DNA from: Lophius americanus
Taxonomy: Eukaryota; Chordata; Actinopteri; Lophiiformes; Lophiidae
Length of the DNA stretch: 64,000 bases
NCBI GenBank assembly: GCA_037951165.1
Contig: JBBDHG010000014.1
Span: forward strand, 9,328,501-9,392,500
Direction of reading: 5' to 3'
The stretch's first letter is position 1, and each line of letters starts with the position of its first letter. Below, piece after piece: positions 48,860 to 59,849 of this stretch. The translations under genes and the position numbers were made by a program. A model generated the notes under the pieces. It was not told the DNA's origin. It did no database searches and worked only from the letters and a program-made list of their open reading frames with translations.

Positions 48860-50872
48860 TGTATGTACCATATATGGCTGGAGTTAAGTTCAATAAAACA
48901 AAGTAAAACCTGAAAAGCAGTGTTTAGAAACTTTAAAATGATGTCACGGTGCTCTGAGCATTTGTCAGTCAGCCTGTTCTTTCCGACTGGGAGCCATTCT
49001 ACTAATCTGTCAATAAGTGATGACAGAGAGATGATTCATACACAACAACCACAAGATCATGTTTAGCATTGATTCATTTATTCATCCATGTCAGCCTCAA
49101 CATATACATCTCATAACTTACACTACAGACTATTACTACTCATCTTTTGGTCTCCTTCATTATGAAGAACCAATAAGAGCCTTCTTGATTCTAAAAATGT
49201 CAAGCTGACTTTGTTGCCTTTGTTGTTCTGTCTTTGTATAATGTCATTATCTCTGCTAAAGCTGTTAGAGTGAACACACCTTTATTCTAATACAACCAAT
49301 GAATGGATGGGTCATTAAAATAATCCAGTGTCTCCTTGGTTTCCCAGTGCATCATTTTGTCGCTTGTCTAAAATGTATTTCTGTAGTTCAACTTAGGCTC
49401 TTATTTTGCTCCATGTGTTTTTATTAGTATTATCAGTTATCCGGCTTCTGTTTGACTTTAAAGGGGGTCCTGTGCACTGGTGAGGGTCTTACTGCATGAT
49501 CCTAGCCCATCACACCAGCAGCTAGGATCTGATCTTTAGCGTTGATTGGGGCTGCCGAGCTAGTGTTCACGGCCAACAGAACCCTAACCCTATACGATAG
49601 CTTATAAACTAGCGTTATAAGCTGGGTTTTCAAAGAAAGCTGGTGGTGGTCACACGCACAGGAAAAAGAATATCTGCTGAAAGATCAAACTGCATGTATG
49701 AAATGGTAAGAATCAATGTTGGTACAACAATAAGTAGGTTCCAACCCAGAACGGGATAACAGCTTACAGAAAATTGATACATTTAAGTTGAAAATTGAGT
49801 TTTATTGAGTGAAGTGCTCGGTAAATGTGTATTTGAAATATTTAAATATATTTATTAGCATCATTAGTAAACACAAAGCTACCACTAATTGGAATGGAAT
49901 TATTTTTGCTGGTCGTGGTCCCACATTTTGACCCAATGAGAGCACATGATGAAATGAGGAGGATCACTAAAGATGTCACATTCAGCCTGAGGGGGACATG
50001 ACAGCCTGTTCCACAAGTATTGACAATGACTTTGTGAAACAAAGATTCCAATCAAAGATGATGTTAGAGGTAAAGATCCTCCTAGTCTTTGGGAATCATC
50101 CTGTAGCAGTTTGTGAACATCTGCGTCGGATTTCGTCATAATCTTTACAATTTTTCTGAAATATTTCAGCCTGGACCAACTTTATGGTCCCAGAGGCCGA
50201 CATTAAACCTCACTGTTTTAATGAAGCAACATTTTAAGACTTTAAGAGTCCCTTTTCCTCCTTCCTCCATTAACCAGTTTGGGTCATTACTTTATCATTA
50301 GACCTTCATGATAGCCCGAGAAAGTCATTAGTGAAAAGGAGTGATGAGTCAGTGTGTGGGAAGTTTGGGGTCTTTTGGTCTTTCTTCTGGTGTTTCTAAA
50401 GAAGAGCCTGCTGTCTCCTCAGATGAGAACACAGGGACAGGCAGTAAATGTCAGACTGTGGCTCTGGTGGAGGCAGCGCTGGGCTAAAGGAGTGAGTCAT
50501 AGACACATGCTGCAGTGCAGAGAGGAGGATTAGTTCTTAAAGATTTAATGGTTAACCCTGCTAACAAACCCAGGTTATATACCATGCCATCCATCAGTGA
50601 TGCCTTCACAAACACACAGAATGTAATACTTTTTCAGCACCAGCACTGTCTTTACAGGAGAATTGTTCAGTTCTATATGAGGGAAGTCAGCAGGAACCAA
50701 ACTGGAATTTTTGGATCAATAGTGTCAGAATATAGTCAACAATCAGACCCATGGAGAACTGCACAGGGACAGTGAGTCAGGGACCGCTGCTTACTGGAGT
50801 GGACAACTTCACATCTAGTTTGTTCAGGTTGTTGTATTACCTTCAGCAAAACAGTTCATAGAGGTCATATGA

Positions 50873-51835
50873 CACGTGTCAAACTCAAGGCCCGCGGGCC
50901 ACATCCGACCCGCACGAAAATCATATCTGACCTGCGGGAGAATATCTAACTTTTATAACGACTGGCCCGCTGTTATACAATTCAAATACCACAGGTACTA
51001 AAATTCCCAGAATGCACTAGGATAGCGCCAGCGCCTTTCCCTGCTCCTCTGTTGTCATGTATCAGCATTTACCAAGTAACTCCAATTAACGTTAGGTCAA
51101 TCCTTAGAGGAGGTTCTACGGAGCCCAAGAGGTGATATGGATGAGAAAAAGTTGCAAACGGTGAATAATAAACGTATAAGTAAGTAGCAGGCGAGATTAA
51201 GTAAATACGACGCACGTTTTAATCAACTGCAAGGTGCGTTCACGTCCTCCAGCCCTTCAAGTGTCAGTGCTGTTGGGTTAAAACAGGAAACACATTTAAG
51301 TTGTTTACATTTTTTGTCAAATACACCTGTAGGCTGTTCATACACCTCACTCTCTTCTTAGGAGCAGCTGCCCCTTACTGCAGGAACAGTTATGAATACC
51401 AACAGTCTTCTTTTAACGTTTTATTGTGACAAAAGAAAGAAACGGCTAAATCACCCCAGCCATTTACCGAGTCATTTAAAGTTCCTTTTTGTTGATACGG
51501 TTCATAAAAAAAAACATAAAATTTTAGATTTAATTTAGTAGATAAAATATAGTTTGCTTGCTGTTATTGATGCTGAGCTATTTTGAATTTAATCTGTAAT
51601 TGGAGTATTTCCTCTTCTGTTGGTTTATTCAGAATTCAAAAATATAATTAATATAAAATATAAAATATAAAATAATAAAAAGAATAGAAGAATAAATACC
51701 ATAAGGTATTTAAGGAATAAAAACCATGAGGTCATAATACCTCAGATTAAACGTGGCTGATTTGAGTCACGTTCGGCCTTCAATGTGTCTCCCATCTTTA
51801 ATGTTTGCCCCCTCTGTGATTGAGTTTGACCCCTG
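50873..51835 (+). mobile_element. hAT-type DNA transposon, internally deleted
   Basis: The left end reads CACGTGTCAAACTCAAGG then CCCGCGGGCCACATCCG, and the right end GTGATTGAGTTTGACCCCTG. The inverse of the right end (CAGGGGTCAAACTCA) matches the left end apart from two or three bases, a terminus type familiar from fish and mammalian hAT (Charlie/ZBED-related) elements. Flanking 8-mers TCATATGA and TTTTATGA agree at six of eight positions, consistent with a worn hAT target duplication. At 963 bp with no transposase frame it is non-autonomous. Confidence 0.75.
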
Positions 51836-51843
51836 TTTTATGA

Positions 51844-52685
51844 TCACACATGTTTTTGGTTATTTGTTTGGCTCTTTGCAAGATATCTTAAAACATTGGC
51901 ATTTTATGTAGAGTTGTGACTTCATTTATTTCATACAATAATTTCAGCTTTAATAATCTAGTCTACTTGGAAATGTTGATGCAATTTATTTCCTGACTTG
52001 ACTTGGTAAAGTCAACTGAAATAAAAAAATCTTTAAACAGTTTAACAGCCATAAAACTTAAAAGACAGTGAAAGTAGCTTTAAAAACTTAAACACAGACA
52101 ACAAAATTCCATTTCATGGAATCAGGAACAGATGTCGGAGTATCCGCCCCCCACTGAGAATCCTAGACAAAGTTAATTTAAGTTCAAAGCTGTTGCTGGT
52201 TGGGTCTCCTCTGGCTGGCAATCAGAGTTTGACCAAGGGACAAAGAAGGGCTTAGGGTTGGAGATACTGGGGAGCAGTGAGTAAGGGTCTGGGGAACCCT
52301 GTACTACACAGTCAGAATCAGGGCTGGAGCTCTGGGAAGCACATAGTGTGGATCAGGGGCTGGAGCACTAGGAAACAGAGTCAGGGAGACTTGGTTGTCT
52401 AATCCCACAGAGATTAGATAGTGGGAGAATTGAGGGTGCAGACAGAGGCAGAGGCAGTGTTATCACAGCAAACCGAAACTTTTTGTTTGCCAATTTCTTA
52501 GAGATATTTGTGAAAGAGCGCTGCAGCTACCAGAAGTATGAAAAACTAACTTTAAGGTGTCAGGGGGAACATGAGCTCTGCAGCAGCAAAGACACGACAG
52601 TGGATGATACTCGACTCCAAAGATCGACAGATCCTGGTAGGTTTTATTTTCCAGGTATAATCTTGTTGAAATCAGTCGCTTATCT
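51844..52685. other. Unassigned non-coding DNA
   Basis: The stretch at 52,200-52,460 is purine-rich with loose GGGCTGGAG/GGGAAGC-type repetition, possibly a decayed tandem array. Nothing else recognised. Confidence 0.4.
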
Positions 52686-52689
52686 TGTT

Positions 52690-52912
52690 TAGATAACATT
52701 TGTTGAGCAGCAGGAGTTCGAGACCAGCCCCTGATGCAACATGCCGTGGGTTCCTTGAGCAAGAACCTGAAACCTCAGCTCTCCGGGCGCTTCACAGGCG
52801 TTGCCCACTGCTCCCTCAGGGATGGGTTGAATGCAGGGATAAGTTTCACATATTGTACTTTATGTATGTACTGTGTAACATGTGATAAATACATTAAAGA
52901 TTAATATTATTA
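52690..52912 (+). mobile_element. SINE-like copy with tRNA-type box B
   Basis: Same family as 27222-27440. Near 52714 it has GGAGTTCGAGACCAG, resembling a polymerase III box B (GGTTCGANTCC), before the shared body GTGGGTTCCTTGAGCAAGAA, TCTCCGGGCGCTTCAC and GCTCCCTCAGGGATGGG. The tail is AATAAATACATTAAAG plus an (ATT)-rich run. This makes a tRNA-derived SINE likely. Confidence 0.6.
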
Positions 52913-52914
52913 TT

Positions 52915-53480
52915 AGTATTATTAACATCAGTGAACTATCTGCTTATATGACCAGTGTCTCACCTAATGTCACTTTCCTCCAGAAAAGTCACTAGGGAAC
53001 TGGAAAAGGAGCTGTGCAATGGCGAGGGAGAACTTAGATGGTGGCAAACAGGCATAAGGCTAGTAGATATTGGGACTCTGTGGTTCAGGGGTGACGGCTT
53101 TGGGGACTGGAATAATGGAGCCAACTTGGTGGCAAAAAAAAAAACGATCCAATAACCATCCACAGAAATAGGTCATGGAAAATGTAACACAACACTATAT
53201 GCAAAAACCAAAAGCTGCTCAGATGAAAATGCAAATAATGAAAAGTACCAAATAATAAAACATCAAGGTTAATCAAAATGTACGCAAAGAAATTATGAAG
53301 GGAAACACAAGGGAGCAAGATGTTACACAAACTTTCTCAGGGAAGTATCACGGTTACACTTACGATCTGAAAAAAGAGAGAGAAGAAGACATAGACTCAC
53401 TGAGTAACGAGGACATTAGGAAAAACGTGAGGGCCAAGAACGGGTGAGAACAATCAGGAGGGACACACTAAGAAACGAGA
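52915..53480. other. Unassigned non-coding DNA
   Basis: No feature recognised before the palindrome at 53487. Confidence 0.45.
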
Positions 53481-53486
53481 GTTACG

Positions 53487-53534
53487 ATAACTGCGTTACG
53501 TATGTAACTACGGTTACATACGTAACGCAGTTAT
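53487..53534. repeat. Perfect hairpin, 22-bp arms, 4-base loop
   Basis: Arms 53487-53508 and 53513-53534 are exact inverse copies with TACG between. The arm contains GCGTTACGTATGTAAC. It abuts the DIRS-like coding fragment and may be part of that element's end. Confidence 0.95.
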
Positions 53535-54155
53535 TGTATCAACAAAGTCACCCGTGACCCCTGGATGACCTGAGCGTCTATATCTTCCTGTTACACCAGG
53601 TGATCTGTTCCTGAAGAATCTTTTCTCAGAGACACAGGGATTCTGAGTGACTGATTGCGCTAAGGTTGTGTTGATGTGGTACACTGTAGAGGTGTTAGTT
53701 GTCCATACGAGAACATGCCTGTTCCTCAGGACTGGAAGAGAATGCCTGAGTGCCAGGAACACCACACGGAGTTCCAGCACATTTATGTGCTCCATCCCAC
53801 TGGCCTCTGACAGTTCTGCACTGGCATACAGCGCCCCAACCTGAAAGGGAGGCGTAGTCTCTCCCTCCTCCCGTCGGGAGGCTATCCTCCCAAGGGGCCC
53901 CTTGCTGTCAGGTGTGACTTCCTCCTCCAGGGTCTGAGGGCCAGAAGACACTTACCAGACAGCCTGACCATTTTGTATCTGTGCCAGTTGGGGTCCAAGT
54001 GGAGAGCATTCGCCCAGATCTGAAGAGGGCGCAAGCAGATTAGGCCTAATAGGACCACCACCTAAGTCAGCATAACCATCAGCTGAAGGAAGAGGCTGTA
54101 TTTTAGTATCCTGCCATGTTGGAAGCATCGCACAAGCTGCAGATGGCAGCCACAC
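53514..54155 (-). mobile_element. DIRS-like retrotransposon fragment with RNase H region
   Basis: On the minus strand, codons 55-94 of the frame beginning at 53951 read HINVLELRVVFLALRHSLP, then VLRNRHVLVWTTNTSTVYHIN. This matches the RNase H domain of tyrosine-recombinase (DIRS-type) retrotransposons, whose usual form is 'HIN.LEL.AVFLAL..FLP.L...HVLVRTDNT...YIN'. The Asp of the TDN motif is Thr here, and the frame departs from the family after HIN. Upstream frame 54155-53952 continues the element in broken form. No methyltransferase or recombinase domain is visible. Inactive fragment. A Ty3-type RNase H is the alternative but fits less well. Confidence 0.65.
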
Positions 54156-54181
54156 GCTTCGGTGAAAGGGAAGCTCTCATT

Positions 54182-54480
54182 TACCCCTTTTCCACTGAGC
54201 TGGTTCCAGGGCTAATCCGGAGCAAAGGCCTGACTTAGCACGAGTTCTTTGCTTTTCAACAGCCCTGAGCACCAGCTCCTGGTTCTCAAAACTGGTGCCA
54301 GACAAGTACCAACTCTTTGCTGGGCTAGAGCCAAGAACCGATTATATCAGGGGCTCGGGGCGGAGTTATTGTGACCAACAAGACCGATGCAAACACTGAA
54401 GCACCATTTTTAAAACAACGGTCAAGCTTGAGAGAAGCATCCAGTGCTTGAAGCACCGCCTCTGGCGGTCAGTAAAGATG
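54182..54480 (+). mobile_element. Candidate DNA transposon end (CCCCTTTTCCACTGAGC type)
   Basis: TTACCCCTTTTCCACTGAGC, GGTTCTCAAAACTGGTGCC, AAGAACCGATTATATCAGG and GGTCAAGCTTGAGAGAAGC have the look of the long 5' ends of fish hAT-like elements, which start with 'TTTCCA' type sequences. I see no partner end in the window, so this is a fragment at most. Confidence 0.35.
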
Positions 54481-54924
54481 AAATAGAACAGGATTCACAT
54501 TCACACACATACAGAGACAGGAGTGGAAGGGAAACTAAAAGAAGAATGTGCAGAAGAAAACACTTCGTCAAACAACGAAAGAATAGTACAAGGAAATTAA
54601 CATAGAACTAAACCTTAAAACAGAAAAAATAAAACATCAGCAGATCCAGGACTGTCCTGAGATTCTTCATATCTCACACTAACACAGTGCAGGAGTCCAC
54701 TGGTGAGTGAGATATGTGATGTTCAATGTTCTTTTATTGGTGAAATATGTTAACATGTCCAAGTGTTATGCATTTTGTGCCGACCAGGGGGTACTTGACA
54801 TAAAAAGAAATTATCAAAAATTAGCCTACATCACAAAATATAAGATTGAGAATCACCGTTGTAGAAAAAACTTTTCTGGATCTTGTCTCATGAACAGAAG
54901 TGGATCAAGCCGATAGAGAGGGCA

Positions 54925-54994
54925 GACTGCAGAATTTGTAAATGGTAAATGGACTGTACTTATATATCGCTTTTCTAGTCTGCAATTTGTAAAG
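54925..54994 (-). mobile_element. Tiny 5'-truncated retro-insertion with target duplication
   Basis: CTGCAGAATTTGTAAA (about 54927-54942) and CTGCAATTTGTAAA (about 54981-54994) flank about 38 bases. Their inverse reads ACTAGAAAAGCGATATATAAG, then TACAGTCCATTTACCA, the same LINE/SINE 3' tail as at 13058-13103. An imperfect direct repeat around a bare 3' tail is the mark of a strongly truncated insertion. Confidence 0.55.
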
Positions 54995-55522
54995 AAAGCG
55001 ATGACATGACTTGATTCAACGATTGCAATTAAGTGTAAGGATAAGTTTTCCATCCGACTTTGCCCATGAGAAGTATATTTCCACATTTGTAATAGTGTTC
55101 TGACTCACAAAGACCCAAGTCACTTTTTAAGTGGGTGTGTGCAATAGTGTGTATGTTGTTTATGGATGTTCACATGCAGCAGAGTGTGTTGTAGTCATGA
55201 CGTTTACTTGATGATGTAACATGACAAGATGACCCTGTGAACCGGAAATAATGACAAAAGGATTTAGCCATGAGGCGGCGTACATTTGTCCCAACACAAC
55301 ACATCTCTAGACAGAGCAGATGATGTGAATGCAGGCAGGATGAAGAATCCGGCAGAAAAGGCCAGGAAACAGGTTTATGTTTGTCATAAGCATGTATGAG
55401 AAACAATTAAGAAAAAAATGTTAAGCTCCAAGCAGGATAAGATCAACCGTCATTCAACCCGGAAGGCAAATGATCATTTTGGCTGTTTTATTCGTTGTTT
55501 ACAAGGTGCTGCTTGTCACATG

Positions 55523-55590
55523 TAATAATAATAATACATTTAATTTATAATGCATTTTACATTTGGATCAAATCTCAAAGTTCAACGTCG
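55523..55590 (+). repeat. Interspersed 'ATAATGCATTTTACATTTGG' tail, copy 3
   Basis: An AATAATAAT run, then TTTAATTTATAATGCATTTTA and CATTTGGATCAAATCTCAAAG as in 36505-36550. Confidence 0.6.
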
Positions 55591-55755
55591 CACTAGGCAC
55601 TGCTGAGTTTTATCTCGCAGCTCTTGATGTGGAATGCCAGCGAGCTATTTAAAATCACACACTGGAGTAGTTGGTCTGTTCAGAGTGAATAAACAAAGGG
55701 AGCATAGAAAAAAGTCTGTTGCAGTAGTATTATTAAAAGTGCTCCTGTTAGTTTG

Positions 55756-56242
55756 TGTTAGGAACTGTCGTTGGGGCAAAGCTTGGACGCTGGTGCAGAC
55801 ACACGACAGCGGAGGCAGAGCAGGTGCAGTTAAATATTTAATCAAATCAAAATAAGGCACGAGGAAAAGGCATGCGAGAAAACAGTAAATAACTTAACAA
55901 AACACTAGGAAAAAGCTGGGACGCGTGACGACACGAGGAAACATCAACAATGAACTGGCACAGAAGGAAAGGTGAGGACAGACTATATACACTGATGTAA
56001 CGAGACAATGAGACACAGCTGGAGGGGAAACACAGGTGAACATAATGAACAATCACACAAGAGGAGAACAGAAGCAATACTGGAAGAGGACACGGAGAGG
56101 GAAAAGGAAAAGAAGTGAAACTCACAAGGACTACACTAAGAAGGAATAAAGAAATGAACAATAAACAGATAAACACACTAAAAAGGCAAAACAAAGGAAA
56201 CATGATAGGAAATGTAAAACTAACTAAACAACATACATAACA
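55756..56242 (-). mobile_element. LTR-like repeat, copy B (solo LTR candidate)
   Basis: On the plus strand it begins TGTTAGGAACTG (55756) and ends CATACATAACA (56242), so the element has TGTTA...TAACA ends, as LTRs do. On the minus strand a TATA-like GTATATAGTC (inverse of 55981-55990) precedes an ATTAAA-type signal (inverse of 55828-55842). It matches copy A (45376-45845) over most of its length. Where copy A has twelve 10-bp units, copy B has a single CGTGACGACACGAGG at about 55924. The flanking pentamers GTTTG and CTTTC do not match well. No internal retroelement genes are attached. Confidence 0.55.
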
Positions 56243-56767
56243 CTTTCAAAATAAAAACAGGAACACAGACTAAATAAACACGTCATTAAAGTTTGCAGTG
56301 TGAATGATGTACCTCCACTTTAATCCAGATGGAAGGAGCTTTGGGAACTACTGGATAACTTGCCCATAAAGTTAGTCCACAGACATTTATTTTCCCCAAA
56401 GGAAAGATTTCTTTCCCCTGGCTCCGCTAATTGTGGCCAATGAGGACTTATGTGGTTTTACATGATTTACCTTTCCTGTACTTAAGCAAATACCTCCCAT
56501 GTGTGCAACTTTGAGTTTTTTGTTAATTATCATATGTTTAAATGCTAGAACCTCCTAAACTGTAATTATGAACGTGTCAAATATTGATCCTGCTAAACAT
56601 CATCATGTTATTATTTATTATTCTGAACATGTAAGCATCTTGGCGTTTTCATTCACCTCTGGGCTGATTGTTTACCAGGAGGAGGTTTCCAGAAAGCAGG
56701 CCATTACCCGTCACACCTTTTTGTATGTTTCCTGCATCCAAAAAGTCAACATAGGACTAGATGTTCT

Positions 56768-56868
56768 CTTCTTGCAAAATATATCCCACCCACTGACAGG
56801 CGTCATTGCAATGAGATAATTAATGTTATTGACTTCACCTGCCAGTGGTTATAATCTTATGGCTGATA
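56768..56868 (-). mobile_element. Tc1-like transposon terminal fragment
   Basis: AATATATCCCACCCACTGACA, AATGAGATAATTAATGTTATT, CACCTGCCAGTGGTTATAATC and TTATGGCTGAT match the terminal and subterminal region of a fish Tc1-like family, whose ends read '...cacctgtcagtggtcataatgttatg...'. The transposase is not attached here. The related transposase fragment is at 60478-60845 in the same orientation. Confidence 0.6.
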
Positions 56869-56869
56869 G

Positions 56870-58575
56870 ATATATAATAAAAACTAAGTTATATCTGTGA
56901 ACCACTAAGTATAAGTTTGGATACTGTACCTTGACTTGTCAAATTAAGGAAAGCTTAATCTTTTTTTCTTTTTCTGTATTTGTTTTTAGATATTTTGGCA
57001 GTGTGGCTCATGTAGAAAGCATTTCAGTGATCACTCCAATGATTCCTGGGCTATCTGCCGTTACATCAGGAACAAATTTCACTGTTTCACGAGTTTTCTG
57101 TTTTCACCTAAAATCAATAAAACACACATTGTTTGGCAAACTCTCTTTATGCTAGCTATTAATTTATTCAGATTTTCCTATATGGCTCTCCATTAAAAGC
57201 AAAAACATTCATATACAGTCAAGACAATACATGTCACAAGCATGCATCAACATGGTGAGTATGAAATAAACACAACTACAACACAATAATCCATTACAGT
57301 AATCTTTAAGGGCAAAATGTAAAATATTTGCTACAATGTTCACAAACTTGCTGAGAAATAAAGAAAATTTAAGTTTTGAACTGTTGTTTGGACATCAACA
57401 ATTTGCGGAGATTACATTGGGTCTCTGGCAAATTGTGATTACAGTTTTTCACCTTTTGTTACCTTTTTAAACATTTTGCAGCCTGAATGACTAATAAATG
57501 AACTGTGAAAATAATCAACGGAACACATGATTATAAAAGTAACCTTCAGTTGGAGCCCTATAATATAACTATTCCCACTAAGTACCTTTTTGGTTTTAGC
57601 TTTCTGACCTCACTTCAAAGAAGAAGAATGGACTGAATGCAGAGATGACTGTCCATGCAGGGACAGAGCAGCTGTTCATTTAAGTCATTAAATCAAGTTT
57701 AATGTATGGGCGCATTAATCAAACATCTAAATCCTGCTGATCATCTTTGACCTATATGAAATGTCTTTTAGCACAAATGAAAAATGGTGGTTGTTTGTTG
57801 CAGTATAAGTCATCTTTGCCTTTTCTTAATTTAAGTCATAACAGTTAGAGTAAAATGTCATTATGTATTTACCACACATTGGCATGCCGTATGCAGATGA
57901 TTGAATGTCATTTACTCACACCATGTAGTACTTACATATTTATAAGAGTACATTGGGAGACTAGTGCTGTATACATGAGAGACCAACGCAAAACCTGTTA
58001 GCCTGTTTGTATGCAGGCCTACAAACAAGAGTGGGGTGCTGGAGCTTCCCCTGGATGAAAATGGAATAAACATATAAATCCTGTTGGCAAATAAACCAAA
58101 TAATACTCCTGCAGCTATGCACACAACGTGAAGCCATTGTGGCCTCACCCATAGAATGTTAATACCGAGAAGTGTTTACAGCGTCTGGACAAATACTGGC
58201 ACAGTATAATACAAAACAGCAAGAGTTGTAACATGAATCTAGGTAACTCTGTACAATTTTGGAAATCTAGTTAAAGTCAACATTGGCAGTTTCTGGTTAC
58301 AACTCAAACAGTACCATTAAATCAGATCAGGGTGCATACAGCCACAAGGATACACTTATGCAGACCACAGAAGTCACAGTGGAAGAAACAAACCCATGAT
58401 AGGACAGAAGATACTGATGTCACAGATGACACTGTGGAACATTCCTCCTCCATACAGGGAGTAGTGCTTTGCTTTGATTTAATGCATGATTATCTGCTGA
58501 CAAATGATATGAGAAACTATTCAATTCGCCATAGTAGCAGGAAATCAACATGCTCACTGCTGCTGCTCTCCATCA
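56870..58575. other. Unassigned DNA downstream of the synaptotagmin exons
   Basis: Would contain the 3' UTR of the minus-strand gene, but I cannot place a clear polyadenylation site close to the stop codon. No other feature recognised. Confidence 0.4.
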
Positions 58576-58578
58576 GTC

Positions 58579-58728
58579 CTACAGGACTTCTGATTGGATG
58601 GTGTGCCAGCGGGCTGTCTCTGTTTGCCCCTGACTGCACATTTCCTTCCAGTGATCCTGTCCCGCCTCCAAAGCATCTCTGCCAATCACCACATGACCCA
58701 GGATGCTGCTCTTGGTGTAAAGACGACC
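58579..58728 (-). CDS. Synaptotagmin-family protein, last coding exon (C2B carboxyl end)
   Basis: The exon follows a good acceptor (TATGTTTTACAG, ending at 58729) and encodes 49 residues: GRLYTKSSILGHVVIG, then GQDHWKEMC and ARWHTIQSEVL, then stop. The 'LGHVVIG...HW.EM......ARWH' series is the carboxyl hallmark of synaptotagmin C2B domains (strands 7-8 and the WHXL motif). It joins the previous exon in phase 0. The loop-3 region reads IIMQGRLYTKSSILG and lacks the paired Asp residues that bind Ca2+ in classical synaptotagmins, so Ca2+-independent membrane or protein binding is likely. Paralogue not resolved; a Syt15- or Syt8-like form is my best guess. Confidence 0.75.
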   Translation of the reverse strand, partial: GRLYTKSSILGHVVIGRDALEAGQDHWKEMCSQGQTETARWHTIQSEVL

Positions 58729-58816
58729 CTGTAAAACATAGAGATACCAGTTTCTCAGTAAATTAGGACGACACTCCATGTTTCTGTTTAACTCACAAAC
58801 AGAAAGCAAATCCTAC

Positions 58817-58983
58817 CTGCATGATGATAAACTCCAGAGCCAACGACAGCTGAGTGATTTCACCAGAGGGCAGGTCAAAGAGGAATGGAGCGTTCCAGAC
58901 GGGGTTATTACCACTGGCCCCTTTTGTCTCCTTGGTACCAATAACTTTTCCATCCTGACGCAAGTTGATGACAACGTAATGGT
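58817..58983 (-). CDS. Synaptotagmin-family protein, penultimate coding exon (C2B core)
   Basis: The exon is bounded by an acceptor TTTTACCCATAG (ending at 58984) and a donor CAG|GTAGGA. It starts in phase 1 (the first codon, GAC, is split with the preceding exon) and ends in phase 0, 167 bases in all. It encodes DHYVVINLRQDGKVIGTKE, then TKGASGNNPVWNAPFLFDLP and SGEITQLSLALEFIIMQ. The 'D.YV.I.L..DGK.I.TKET....NPVWN..F.FDLP' pattern is the central C2 sandwich; NPVWN is the common NPVWNE/NPVFNE element. Known roles of the family are membrane traffic and phospholipid or SNARE binding; the role here is inferred from family only. Confidence 0.8.
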
Positions 58984-59707
58984 CTATGGGTAAAATTACA
59001 TCAAGATTTATCCTTTCTAATAAACTAATAAACTGTTCAACCTGTTTTATCCCCACAGAACCATCTGATTTACATCCTCAGAACCCTCTTTGAACTCTTC
59101 TCCACTGACACCATCCCAAAATCTGCATTGTCACTTGCAAAATGTGATTTCCTTTTAAATCCATTCAAGCATGCTAATTAAAATTGCTTGAATTAAAAAG
59201 CAATGCGTCACTGTCTTGCAAGAGTCCTGCGTCAGCAAAAAGCCCTTTATTGAATTTGTTTTTGAAACTCAGAGAGGCCGTGCAGATCTGATGAGGTGAT
59301 CCAAAACAATAACGAGGTTTTCCCCTCACAGAATCTCACTGGTTCATCTTCTCCTGAACAATGTCATCAACACACAGCTTTATATCAGACGCAGTGAGAT
59401 ATGATGCAGATAAGATGAAAGGAAATGAGAACCGGCTGATTGGTTGGTAATCGGGTTAGACTGCAAGCCTTTGAGAAGAACAGAGACAGTCTCTAAACCT
59501 TATGATGGCGGATATTACAGATTCAGCCGCAGGATGCTGGTACACCACTGATTATAATTGTCTTATTCTTTTAACATTTTAACCACGTTCTGGATTCTAT
59601 GTGAGGAAAGTATTTGGTTGAATATTTCACTGTTTTGAGTCTATATTTTGTCATTGTCTGGAAATCTGGATTGTTATATATTGAATGGGTTTGGAGAACG
59701 TATGCAG

Positions 59708-59849
59708 TATCTTGTTGGTGGCTGTGTAGATTCTAGTTCATCCAGGTCATGGTAATCCATGTGGGTTCAAACCAAAGCAACTGGAGTTTTGCTTCCGAAC
59801 AGAGGTCCAGGTGCTTTGGAATCAACCCACATGGATTATCTTGTTGGTG
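59708..59849. repeat. Nested hairpin flanked by 13-bp direct repeats
   Basis: TATCTTGTTGGTG occurs at 59708-59720 and 59837-59849. Between them, TAATCCATGTGGGTT (59753-59767) pairs with 59824-59838, and inside it CCAAAGCA-A-CTGGA (59772-59785) pairs with TCCAG-G-TGCTTTGG (59806-59819), leaving a 20-base loop. Intronic in the synaptotagmin gene. Confidence 0.85.

Larger units (their letters stand above)
46575..50870. other. Unassigned non-coding DNA, about 4.3 kb
   Basis: No gene recognised. A perfect hairpin lies at 47785-47823 and a (TA)n run at 48836-48859. Open frames such as 48195-48524 and 50515-50775 show no family motif. Confidence 0.45.
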
